DNA of 64,000 bases from Anisus vortex (taxonomy: Eukaryota; Mollusca; Gastropoda; Planorbidae): assembly GCA_949126835.1 (NCBI GenBank), contig OX421509.1, positions 8,082,911-8,146,910 on the forward strand, given 5' to 3'. Positions within the stretch are counted from its first letter, which is position 1; each line of letters begins with the position of its first letter. The notes beneath the pieces were generated by a model. That model searched no databases, was not told the origin of the DNA, and worked only from the letters and a program-made list of their open reading frames with translations. The position numbers were made by a program, and so were the translations under genes. Shown here piece after piece: positions 10,901 to 20,450 of this stretch.

Positions 10901-13900
10901 AATAGTACAAAAGTCATTAAAATCTAACTATACAACACAATACTCGCAAATACATAGAGAAAAAACGAACAGCACTAATATATTCAATATGCAAGAAACA
11001 ATGTATAATTTTAGTATCTTTCTTCCAGAGTGGCATCCAGGCATTGAGTGGCGACATTTTGTGGTGGCGACTATAGCAGCCCACCCAACCTTCGTGTCCC
11101 ACAAATGGAAGAGGGGGCAAGAGCGGTGAGTCTTGTGTCATCACCACCTCGTCATACTCTGCTATTCTTTTATATTACTTTTAATCAACTCTTTGAATCT
11201 TGGGGGAGCTATCGTCTTCTGCCAAGTGAGTCCCCTGGTGGCGGATAGGGGAATGACCTTTAGATATAAGGGTTAGTCGTGAATACTGAATAAGCGGCCT
11301 CGGACCAACTGGTTTGCTGTCATGGAGGGTGAGGTGGGGTATCCTGTGGTAAGGATACTCTTTAAAACAATGCTTCAAAGATCCATGGAAGCAAATCCAG
11401 AAAAAAAACAGCTGGCTGAAGCCGGAGGCAGTGGGCCTTAATAGCGCAAAACATTCTGCCACGCGATTCTCAATTCAAGAACGAAGAAGAAGAAGAACTC
11501 TTTGAATGATCTAGAGCTGGGCAATGTGTTGGCCACATATCCCCTTGTATGCCGTGGCCAATGAAACTGGTGAACGCTGCTTCACCGGCCCTATGATCAA
11601 CTTGGTCCGAATGGAACTTTACATTACTTTTACTTACTTCCTACACTAGGGTTGCCATTTATAGCTGAGTACATGCCGGGACACGCTGAGATGAGCGTGT
11701 AGAAATGAAGTAAAGAATGTATTTAATATAATTATTTGTATTTATTACAGAATTACATGGAACTTGTTGCGGCAGAAGTTGTTGGTACACCATATTTTTC
11801 GTGGCGCTGCTTAAATAGTTCCAGCCCCGAACTACCGGAGAAGTCTGGTATATTCTCGAATGATGGCGCTAGATGGCGCTAGATCTACAAGGCGCTTACA
11901 TCGTCGATACAAGATACGCAACTTGAAACGCCATCTGTGAGACGACCATGTCAACATAAACTTGTTGACATAAATAAAATAGAAAAACTAACTGATGCTT
12001 CATTTACATGGTGCGCTAGAAGATGGCGTTACTTCAGAACTTGAGCCAAGTTCGTAACAGTATTTTGAAAATCGGGACGAAATTGGGTCCTGTCTGGATA
12101 TCGGGACAAGATGGTACATAACGGTGACGGTCCCGATATATCAGTTTGTTACAAGAACTGCATTTACAAAATGCGAAACGCTTTAAGTACGGTTAAGTGG
12201 CTAAATATAAATATAATATGACAATACTGATTGTGACGTCAATTAGGGGGAAAGAGATAGTGAAATAAGAGGCGATGTTGTTCTTGGGTGTGAAAAGTAA
12301 ATAAGAAGGAATATATTTTAAAAAAATGTAAAGAATAAAGAATACTTTAAGGTTATTCTTAGCGCATAAGTTTAAAACATATCATAGTATATGTTCATAT
12401 TCTGTAGAAAAGACGTGTAGGCTATTTCAGTTAAACTGGTACCTCCTTTCAGCATGGGTGTAAAGGTTGGTATTGAGAAAGGTCTTAGAACGAATCAAAT
12501 AACATTATTAAAATAACAAATATAAAACTCAAATATGCATATAGATAGGTTGCTATTGACTTAATTCACAAACATAAAACTGTAAATAGGCTCAGGACTT
12601 GGACATTTATTTTGACTTATTTTAAATAACAAAAAAGTATAAATATGCAAACCTATGCAGTCATCTCTGGCTGTAGCGTGATTGACTTGGTTGGTAGACA
12701 TCCACACACAAACTGTAATTGAACCGCTGGTCACAAGCTGAAAACCTTCGTTGGAGCTACATGAAACATAAAATTCTTTGCTTGCGCTTTTACTGGAGTT
12801 TGGTGTTAAGCAGTTTCCTGGAATAAATGTATTCACCATTAAAATTTAGTGATTTGGCGAAATTGGCGAAATGGATAGATAAAGGAGCGTATTTGTGGAT
12901 GAGGGGATAGATGGATAGGTTGGTTGCAGGGACGTTTGGTGGATAAAGGAAGCTGGATGAATTTGTTTGATGGGTGGATAGTAAAAGGAACAGATAGGTA
13001 GCTTGTTAGTTAGGCTCGTAGATGGTTAGGTTTGAGCAATGGGCTAGTGAATTCGGGGATATTTTAGTGGGCTCTTGATTGGGCGATGGTGGTATAGGGC
13101 TGGAAAATGGGTGGATGAGTGGAGTTATTGATTAGTGTGTTTATGGATGGATGGGTGAGGGTTAGATGGATAGTCCGGTAGCAAGTTTGGTGAATGAATG
13201 GATGATGGGTGAATGGGTTAATGAATAATGGATTTATTAATGAATTAGTCGATGTGTACATCGATGGTCAAATGGATAAGTGAATACACCGAAGGCAAGA
13301 TAGACCGATGTACAAAAAGACTGATGGATTAGTGTTCCTAATGGATTAGTGTTCCTGGTGTATTAGTGTTTCTGGTGGATTAGTGTTCCTGGTGGATTTG
13401 TTGATTATCAACTATTGCTTGCTGGCAGTGATCTTATTTTACAAAAGGTTCGACAGGAATAGATCGGAAACGCATGAGCCCACAAAGGTGCAATCAGGCA
13501 TGGGGTTGTCAGACGTCCGGCAAAAGGAGGACATGTCCTCCATTTTTATCCCTGTGTCCTGCGCCCGGCAGGCTAAGCTAAAAACACATAAACTATCCGG
13601 CATTTGTGCGTCAAAGTTTTTTAAAATCCTTAGAGCACTTTTCGTGTTCTTATTTACTTACTCTCAAGCGGTGGCTGGGTTGGGTAACGCAAAACACTGG
13701 AGGTGCCCAAATTCAAGTTGTTTTTCAGAGTTACTAAAAATTCGTCAACTTTTTTTCTGTATCCCTGGCTGGACACAATGGCTATGTGGAAAGATTGTTC
13801 TCGTTGATTAACGCTCAATGGATAAAGGAAAGAAACCGATTCTCAGTTAACTCTGTAAAAAGCATTATTCTTACAAAGTACAACTTGAACTCGCATGTGA

Positions 13901-16900
13901 ACAGTTTTCTACATTTGTGCATGCTTGCTAATGAGGATATTCTGCAAATAGTTGGCTCGTCAGAGAAATAAATTGTATAATTAAGAAAGATGATAATGTA
14001 TTGACTGTATAATTGACTGTTTAGTTTTCAAGTAATATAGTATTGTTTCATTTTGAAAAAGAAAAGTAAATTGAATTTATATTTAGTTTTATTTTTTTAC
14101 AACACTTTTTCTTGGTTAATTTACTAATAGATAATTATTGGCAACCAGTGTAGTAAAATTGTAGGCTGGTTAAATACGCGTTCAATTGAGACAATTTAAA
14201 TGATTTAAATGAAACTCTCAATGTGTCCTCCTTTTGGTACACATGTGTTCTCCTTTGTCCTCCGTTTTGTCTCTCTGTGTCTTCCTTTTGGTACCCATGT
14301 ATCTGGCAACCCTAATCAGGCGTGAAATTTCTTGATGCTTTGTTACGTTATCTATTGTTTAAGTAAAGTAAAGTACCAGTTGGACCAAATTACATCAGAC
14401 AGTTGCGTCAGCATTTTATTTTCTTCTTGTATTCTTTGCGGACTGTACTATGATCCGGAGGTGGGAGACTGAAAGATGGAACGAGAGTTGGGACAGCTCG
14501 GTCAAGGGCCGAGAGATCTGGCGGCATCTGCCCCGCCCTAACCGCGCCGATCCATTGTGGCGAACAAATAGGTCGGAACAAAGTATAATATCATAATTCC
14601 GCACTGGCCACTGCGCCATTGGGGCATACTTCGCCAAATTCCGACCTAACTTCAACTCGCGGTGTGGGGAGGAGGAGGAGACAGTGGTGAATATTATGCG
14701 GGAGTGCCCCCGTCTCGTCAGTGATCGAGGAGATGGGACGAGTGACCCACTATCCACTGTTCTCTACGGAGATTTATACGTGCTCAGGCGCACGGCAGAG
14801 TTCTTGTCCAGGGTTATAAGGGAATAATACTCTCAGCTCTCAGTTCAACAGGAGTTCAAGTCTTGCGGGGCAAAAAGGAGGCACTCCTTTCAACTGTAAA
14901 ACGACGAAAGCTGAGATAGTTTGGTCATAGAGTAAGACATGACTCCTTGGCCGAAACCATCCTACAAGGTACAGTCGAAGGAACACGCAGAAAAGAGCGC
15001 AGAGTAAGAAGTGGCTGGACAACCTGAAAGAGTTGACCGAACTACCTCTTGATTCGTTTCTGCAAACGGCCTCTCTGACCGGACGAATGAAAAAAACCGG
15101 ATAGGCGCACCGCCGTAGCCCCCTCCCCCCTCGCCCCCCTGATAATGATGAATTTGAATTGTTGTATTTCCGACCCATCAACATCGAAGGTTATGCAAGG
15201 CCTTTTTGTTAACGTTGTTGTCATGTTTTCTTGTATCTAAATATTGTTCTTATATATTTAAATTCTGTAGTACAGTTGGATGTCTTTAATAAAGTTTATT
15301 ATATATTTTGGTTTAATTTTGCTGAAAAAATCATGAAAAGTTCAATAGTAATAGTATTTACGTCGAATTTCACTATATGTTTTGCATTCCAACAAAATGT
15401 GAAAAACTGGCTTTTTTTTGTGTTCTTATATCAAATTTTAAAAAATTGAGAAATTGTGTTTAAGTAAAATAAAACATGAACTATTAGGGTAAAGTCAAAT
15501 CTCGCGAGTTAAAAATAATCTAGACTTTAGGCTTGGCGATGTTCCAATGAAAAGATTTTAACCTATGGGAGTAGGCTAATTAAATTATGGTGCAAGCGAA
15601 GGCAGCCAAAGTTTACAAATCGGTTTACACAATAAAACAAAAAACCAAGCACAACTTTACAAATGGTAAAGTGTAGCCTTACCAATGCCACATTCTTGCA
15701 TCTGAGCATCATACGAGAAGCAAAGACAACTCCGAGAGTGACATTCCAGGCCGCACTGGACAAGGCTCGTTACTTCCACGAAGTTCACGGAAACCGGCTG
15801 CGTAGAATCTGGCGCCTGGACCTTCAGATAACTGGCAGAAATTCCCGTTGCATCGACTGAAGAATTAAAAAAAAAACGAAATCTGTCCTTAATGGTGTAA
15901 CGTTCGCTGTTGTTGGGAAGACACGTACAAAAGAAAAAGATAATTTGAACAGTAAAAGCTTAGTCTCATTTATTATTTCATTTCCAAGGACAAAATCGTA
16001 TATATTTTACTTATGTCAAAGTGTCAGTTGAGTATAAAAATGGGTTGCCCAAACAAGTCAGGAAAAGGAACTACAATCAACATCATATTTATAGTACACT
16101 AATTAAAACTAAAACAACGGATAAGCGTATAAAACAATCATTTTCTATATAGAAAAAGCATCTGAAAAAATCTAGGATTAGGTCTATACACGGATTTATT
16201 TGGAATCCATTACATCATATTATTGTTTGAATGCCAAATAATTTTTGTTATATTTGTAAAGACATAAGAAAATTGCCAACCTTTCGCTGAAGTTCATTTT
16301 CAAACCTGACAATATTTCTAACTTGTACATTAGAAGACAGGGGTCTGCAATCTTTGCCATGCGCTCCAAACGTGGCACGCAGAGCAATTTTCAATGGCAC
16401 GCGGAAGACTCCTTAAAAAGGTAATTAAAGTACCTTCTACAAGAAATTGAGTGCCGAAGAAGGATGACCTATAGGCTAACGGACGTTTAGTAATTTAGAA
16501 ATAGGCACACTATTGTCAAAAGGGTATAAGGCATATTGGCTTCCTAAAGTATAATAATTGTGCATTCTAAGACATATTGGTATTGTAACAAAGAACAAAA
16601 GGATAACTTGCACAGTTTTATAATCAATTCACTGAGCGTTGTATAACTTTCTGTGAAAAACGTATATATTTCAATAAAATTCGTATATTTTATCACTGGG
16701 AATTTCGTATGTCTAAATATGACTGACAATGTTATGTATTACACTGCGTTTTAAATATGTAGGTCTATATATTTTTGTTAATGTGCTTAGATTTAAGTCT
16801 ACATTTTTTAACTGCTTCAGCATAAACATAGGCTAATATCAATGTTAGATCGATATAAAATTTTGCAGAGATCTATTGCAGTTCGGGGCTCTCCTGCAGT

Positions 16901-17836
16901 CGATCTGATTACGGTGTGCCGTTTTTCAGCTTTTCTACAATCTTTTCAAGCCATGATTTATTTATTTTATATTTTTGAAGTACGTTAGTGGTTTGTATAC
17001 CTGAAACTACTGTCCCTATGCTTTTTATGTAAGGAATCGCCTATATGAAACTATTTTACACCATTAATGTCCATACAAATGAACGAACCGCCATCTTGGA
17101 TTAAAACGACAACAAATAAACATGTCTTTATACGAACTAGACGAAATAAATGTAGCACTAGATGACCTAGATGAGAAATACGTTTGTGGATATTTTATCT
17201 GCTTAACAAGAAATATATCGTCAAGACTTTAATCAGCCGTAATACAATCGCTGACTACTAATTCTTGTATTGTGTAATTATATGCGTTCATGTCTATTTT
17301 TATACAAATATTTCTGTGTCTGAGTACAAATAATTCTTTTATAGTGTTTAAAAATTGCAGAAGGACAAAACGTCTGTAATCAAGACAAATTTTCCGTTTG
17401 TTTGGATCAATAAAGAAATCTTATCTTATCTTAATCTTATAAACAATCCATTTTTACAATTACTTACCTAAGTTGTGAAAATATAATAAACTCAGAACGT
17501 AAAAACAAAATTTTTGGTTGGAATACATTGTGTTTCCTTAATCAAAGCAAACGTTTTATTTAATTTGAAATGGAAATCAGACATTTAACCTTCATAAACC
17601 TGTCGATATATTTATGTACTACTAACTGCCAATTAACCCTTCCCGTACCGACCTACTTCTATCTATGCTGCCTTCAGTTCCACTAAATACGCGCCCGGGA
17701 CTGTAAGGGTTAATAAGTAACGTGTACGCCATCGACGTTTCATGTTGCGTGGTGACAGCGCCAGTCGCAGGACGAATACCAATACCACAAATAACGTTTT
17801 AACAATGGTAACATGAAGAGAAGGGGTAGTTTTCAT
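7997..17836 (-). CDS. CTL-A: secreted PAN/apple plus C-type lectin domain protein, five exons
   Basis: Exons in transcript order: signal peptide 17836-17737 (donor uncertain; GT alternatives after 17728 and 17722 keep phase); PAN/apple 15856-15683; lectin exons 12817-12653, 10570-10391 and 8109-7997 (stop TAG 7999-7997). All junctions are phase 1 with AG/GT ends; coding length is 732 nt, about 243 residues. The N-terminus is hydrophobic (TLFVVLVFVLRLALS). The PAN exon has a CGLEC...CLCFSYD...C pattern. The lectin domain has DDC, FWIGLNDIAEEN, the EPN motif formed at the last junction (residues EPNN) and final DC...MCEK. In exon 4 a cysteine seen in the paralogues is Tyr (ATYRQQ). The WND site reads ICD, losing the Asn calcium ligand. 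Likely an extracellular carbohydrate-binding or immune lectin; this is inference from the domains. Introns carry a satellite array and transposons. Confidence 0.75.
8560..9245 (+). repeat. (GATAAATA)n satellite array in last intron of CTL-A
   Basis: Nearly perfect 8-bp repeats GATAAATA from about 8640 to 9185, with degenerate GATA/GATAG margins on both sides. It lies between lectin exons 4 and 5. Every repeat contains AGATAA, the consensus for GATA-family factors. Long minus-strand frames of YLSIYLFI are by-products because the 8-bp unit has no stop in several frames. Confidence 0.95.
9456..9715 (+). mobile_element. hAT-like MITE, left part
   Basis: It starts CAGAGGTCTCAAACTCGC, a typical hAT-type terminus, and shows GCCATTTTATC and CAAGGGC further in. 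It runs up to a GGCGGGCC site into which the next LINE fragment inserted. After that LINE, CTAAAG recurs at about 10322, resembling the left flank CTAAAG at 9450-9455, so this may be the host element's duplication. The right terminal repeat is not clear. Confidence 0.4.
9716..10305 (+). pseudogene. Non-LTR retrotransposon fragment in intron 4 of CTL-A
   Basis: The plus-strand frame carries EMLFADDAALTSHTEDGLQQ (the FADD box of RT) and NFTYLGS-type text near 10010. It then jumps to the C-terminal zinc-binding block (CLKCGRDCHSR in another frame near 10175). About 505 bp present in the unit 3 copy is deleted near 10165. It ends in a GACGACGACGAC tail. Flanking TGGCGGGCC copies at 9707-9715 and 10306-10314 look like a 9-bp target duplication. 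Confidence 0.75.
10705..10866 (+). mobile_element. hAT-like MITE (intron 3 of CTL-A)
   Basis: Terminal inverted repeats CAGGGGTCGGCGACC at 10705 and GGTTATCGACCCCTG at 10866 bound about 162 bp. The interior has TTTGCCGATA, GTGCCAACGG and GTGTGCCAAGTCTGG, shared with six other copies in the window. No transposase. It lies between lectin exons 3 and 4. Confidence 0.75.
11505..11635 (+). mobile_element. SINE 3' half
   Basis: Contains TGTTGGCCACAT, GTATGCCGTGGCCAATGAAA, CTGGTGAACGCTGCTTCACC and CTTTACATTACTTTTACTT. This matches the 3' half of the SINE at 7242-7520 without its tRNA-like head. Orthologous copy at 44095-44215. Confidence 0.6.
11640..12130. repeat. Unclassified repeat with TAGGGTTGCCA start and an LTR-like core
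   Basis: TAGGGTTGCCA at 11647 resembles a hAT terminus. From about 11698 a block begins TGTAGAAATGAAG and ends CGTAACA near 12059, with tandem ATGGCGCTAG inside. It could be a solo LTR, but no target duplication and no second copy were found. The unit 3 copy is near 44215-44710. Confidence 0.35.
12840..13400 (+). repeat. GGAT-rich degenerate repeat and a 17-bp minisatellite
   Basis: Imperfect GGATGGAT/GGTGGATA-type sequence follows the acceptor side of lectin exon 3. At 13320-13400 there are about four tandem copies of TGGATTAGTGTTCCTGG. The same tract is in unit 3 (45440-45970), and a shorter one is in units 2 and 4. Confidence 0.75.
13502..14314 (+). mobile_element. hAT transposon remnant with transposase C-terminus (unit 1)
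   Basis: Ends are GGGTTGTCAGACG on the left and TCTGGCAACCCTA at 14303-14314 (inverted), with AAAAGGAGGAC/GTCCTCCTTTT subterminal repeats. Inside, the frame from 13786 reads MERLFSLINAQWIKERNR to a stop at 13971. This is the hAT C-terminal dimerisation block (ERxFSLxN...QW). The rest of the transposase is missing, so it is an internally deleted copy, in intron 2 of CTL-A. Confidence 0.75.
14445..14827 (+). pseudogene. RNase H-type LINE, ORF2 C-terminal remnant (unit 1)
   Basis: Translation from 14450 gives WETERWNESWDSS, PNRADPLWRTNR and, past an in-frame stop, FRTGHCAIGAYFAKFRPNF, then EETV and FLSRVIRE with a stop at 14825-14827. It aligns block for block with the end of the 678-codon frame at 36287-38323 (RTGHCPIGAYFGRFRPNF). 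It is therefore an older 5'-truncated copy of a related LINE. Confidence 0.75.
14830..15225 (+). pseudogene. Another LINE ORF2 3' end (unit 1)
   Basis: Broken frames read STVKRRKLR, then DSLAETILQGTVEG, RTTS/ELPLDSFLQTASLTGRMK and a proline-rich end before AATGATGAATTTG. The KRRKLRW..GH...ILQGTVEG pattern is the C-terminal region of a LINE of the same general type as 24092-25637. Stops and frameshifts make it non-functional. Confidence 0.6.
15226..15682. other. Intronic AT-rich sequence downstream of the PAN exon
   Basis: Part of intron 2 of CTL-A (minus strand), beginning with the donor GTAAGGCT just below 15683. No repeat family or exon recognised. Confidence 0.6.
15857..16884. other. Intron 1 of CTL-A, with a MITE trace
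   Basis: It begins with the acceptor tract TTAATTCTTCAG (minus strand) of the PAN exon at 15857-15870. A decayed hAT-like MITE end, CAGGGGTCTGCAATC, lies near 16338. The remainder is AT-rich with no exon. Confidence 0.55.
16885..17447 (+). mobile_element. Short non-autonomous retroposon (unit 1)
   Basis: Runs from CTGCAGTCGATCTGATTAC to a 3' end GGATCAATAAAGAAATC plus (TCTTA)n. A frame starts at 17122 (MSLYELDEINVALD, then EKYVCGYFI) but has a stop after SSRL. The copy in unit 3 is intact for 66 codons. It is an opposite-orientation relative of 1021-1735. Confidence 0.55.
17637..17709 (+). mobile_element. 73-bp MITE with TTAA target duplication
   Basis: Flanked by TTAA at 17633-17636 and 17710-17713. 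Its ends, CCCTTCCCGTACC and GGGACTGTAAGGG, are imperfect inverted repeats. Unit 3 has a single uninterrupted TTAA at 50473-50476. TTAA targets with CCCTT termini fit a piggyBac-type MITE. It lies in intron 1 of CTL-A, about 24 bp on the intron side of the candidate signal-exon end. Confidence 0.75.
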
Positions 17837-18064
17837 TAACTTGATTTAATTTATTCTATTAATTCTCAACATACGATCTCATTCATTCATCAAGGTCTTT
17901 CAATTATGCAGTTATATCTACTCATACAATAGAGGTCAGAGCTTCAGTAGTTGACTATACTTAAACTAGCTACGTTGCCTTCTGCATCACAACTGACTTG
18001 TCTTTGTTTCTTCGTTGAGGCCTTTGGATAATCTCTAACTTTTTTATCAAGAGACGAAAACCGC
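17837..18064 (-). promoter_or_regulatory. Upstream region of CTL-A
   Basis: About 230 bp between the CTL-A start codon (ATG at 17836-17834, minus strand) and the upstream satellite array. No strong TATA box seen; GATA-like TTGATAAAAA near 18045 is possible. A short minus-strand frame ending SIVNY is not conserved in amino acids between units 1 and 3. Confidence 0.4.
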
Positions 18065-18555
18065 TGTAGATTGATAGATAGATGGATAGATGGAAAGATA
18101 ATTTATAATTTATAGAAAGATGGATAGATAGGCAGATAGAAAATTGATGATTGATAGATAGTTAGATGGACAGATAAATATATCGTTAGAAAGTTGATAA
18201 ATAGATAAATAGAAAAATAGATAAATAGAAAAATAGAAAAATAGATAAATAGATAAATAGATAAATAGATAAATAGATAAATAGATAAATAGATAAATAG
18301 ATAAATAGATAAATAGATAAATAGATAAATAGATAAATAGATAAATAGATAAATAGATCAATAGATCAATAGATCAATAGATCAATAGATCAATAGATAA
18401 ATAGATAAATAGATCAATAGATCAATAGATAAATAGATAAATAGATAAATAGATAAATAGATAAATAGATAAATAGATAATAGATAAATAGTTAAATAGA
18501 TAAATAGATAAATAGTTACATAGATACATAGATAAATAGATATTACATAAATAGA
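18065..18555 (+). repeat. (GATAAATA)n array upstream of CTL-A
   Basis: Mostly GATAAATA, with a block of GATCAATA variants near 18353-18425 and GTTAAATA near 18490-18520. It lies on the promoter side of CTL-A. The flanking GATAGGCAGATAG motifs match the margins of the intronic arrays in units 2 and 4. The unit 3 counterpart is nearly twice as long. Confidence 0.9.
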
Positions 18556-19790
18556 CTGTACCAAGGCTCGGCAATCTAGGGGGCGCGTGCCAAGCTTATT
18601 TGTGTAAATTACAAGATATTGAAAAATAAAACTAACATAGGCTATAAACTACTTTCATTATTTCATTAAGCCTGTTGCATAACCCGTGGCTGGTTATCAA
18701 GGGGTACGAAAGACTTACAGGCCCTTCATCAAACTTACAAATGTTATCTGTGTCTGCTCTGCCTCTTTGAATATAGCGCTTGTTTGGAGGGAATAAACCA
18801 ATGTCACAACCAGGCTGCTAAGTTATCTGGCTCACAACACACTATATATCAATATAAATTTCACGAAAGTGATTATATTTTTTTCAACACGGGTCTTTAT
18901 TACTTGATTAATATATGTTTGTACTGAAATAATCCGGTAATAATAATTATCAATAATAATTACTATATTAATAGATGTTTGTACTGTAATTGTAATTAAT
19001 GCTATAAGGCGATAATGTCGTGAATAATGTTATACTTTGTTGAATATTCTAGCAAAAACTAAAACTGCTGCACATCTAACCATAATGATACGTGACTTCT
19101 GTATCACGGAGTAAAACACTTTTCTGTTGAACAGAACAAGCTCAACTTACTTAAGTCGGAAAATTGGGAGCTTATATATACACTTGGGCTGTGAACTACT
19201 AAAACTGAAGTAAACATGTGTTAAGCAGATACAATTTATTTCTTCTTCAAAAAGATACGGCATGGATATTTACAGAAAGGGTAGAGGAACGACCATGACA
19301 TGTGGTATCAACATCAGCCTACATTTTACAAACTATAATTATTGGAAATTCCAAGGTGTCTTATTAATGTATTTCTAAAGCTAGGACTTTGTTCTAGGGT
19401 TAAATTATTATTCAGAAGAACTTTGTGTGTGGGGGGCGGTGGTGGGAGCGGGAAATTAGGCACCTATTATTTCTGCTAACGCTAAGGTTAAAACTGGGTT
19501 AACAGTGTAAATAGTATACATATTTGTTTGCGTTTACAGGAAAATAAATTATGATTCTAGAAACAACTAGTGATCATCTTTAACATCTTTTCCTTCCATT
19601 CAACCATAAATGATGTACCAAAGGCGGTACCGTTTCACATCCATCCTCTATGACACTAAGCGACTATGCCAACCTTCCTACGCTTGACAGAGAAATACTA
19701 TCTCTCTCACCGTAGAGATTTCTATTCACTAACGATCAAACTGGTCGAGTCTTTGTTAGAGCGTTGCTGTTATTTATTTTTTGTACTAAC
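18556..19790. other. Spacer between CTL-A and unit 2; no gene seen
   Basis: It starts with a decayed hAT-like MITE end (GGCTCGGCAATC, GGCGCGTGCC). From about 18830 rightward it is nearly identical to unit 4. No exon or intact frame seen. Confidence 0.55.
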
Positions 19791-19832
19791 GACTGAAATG
19801 GCCGGGCCGAACTACATTATTACATATACCTA

Positions 19833-20450
19833 CCCCCCCCCCCCCCCCCCCGACAAAGGAATATTACCTTTTAGGCAAGATTCCAATAGTGTTAAGATAT
19901 TGCGCGTTATTATCGTGGTATTCTTATTTCCAACATCCTAGATTAACATGAAAGGTTACTTGATAAAAGAACTTGAATAATTAAACCATTGACAGGCAAG
20001 AAATGAACCATGGTGGATTCTATTTTGTGTCTTGCGTTGGGTGCCTAAAAAGGAAATTAGAAATGTAGTTGTGCTGGCCAGTGATATACTCAACATTAAA
20101 TAAGTATTAATATAGAGTAATGGAATGGCGCATAAATTGACTATCAAGTTCCTTATTGGGATGAGAGAAATGTTAAACAACGATGGTCTCCCTGCAGTGT
20201 AAACTGTCGTCCATATAAGTAAACTTGGAACTTTTCTATATCCCATACTAATGCGATGCACTTTAATTATATTTCTGTGGTAGTTCTTCTCTGATTCAGT
20301 CAACCTCTTACTTGCGAAAGCTAGAGAAAACAATACAATTGTCCGTCAGTATCTGTGTCAGCTTGCATTGACACTGATCCTAAACTGGATAGACTGGCAA
20401 CGGTCATAGCAACATAAGTTTATGTAAAGTTATAGGAACCTATCCAGACG
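19833..20450 (-). pseudogene. Ty3/Gypsy RNase H remnant with purine tract (unit 2)
   Basis: The minus-strand frame includes FASKRLTESEKNYH, the conserved RNase H block of Gypsy Pol. It ends at the same stop position as the unit 1 copy (20020-20022). A run of 19 C (19833-19851) is the purine tract. The catalytic region is scrambled by frameshifts. Compared with unit 1, the RT connection and LINE fragment are absent. Confidence 0.65.

Noticed and set aside
11698..12059. Possible solo LTR (TGTAGAAATG...CGTAACA)
   Set aside because: No target duplication, no purine tract and no second independent copy in the window; listed only as an unclassified repeat.
13064..13261. Minus-strand frame rich in NPLINPFTHHPF
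   Set aside because: A translation of the GGAT-rich degenerate repeat; no coding evidence.
15663..15860. Plus-strand 65-codon frame conserved in unit 3 (48502-48699)
   Set aside because: It is the antisense shadow of the PAN exon; the minus strand has the splice sites and cysteine pattern.
17946..18045. Minus-strand short frame ending CDAEGNVAS...SIVNY upstream of CTL-A
   Set aside because: It lies upstream of the start codon. Differences from unit 3 are mostly amino-acid-changing and include no preserved splice site, so I treat it as non-coding.
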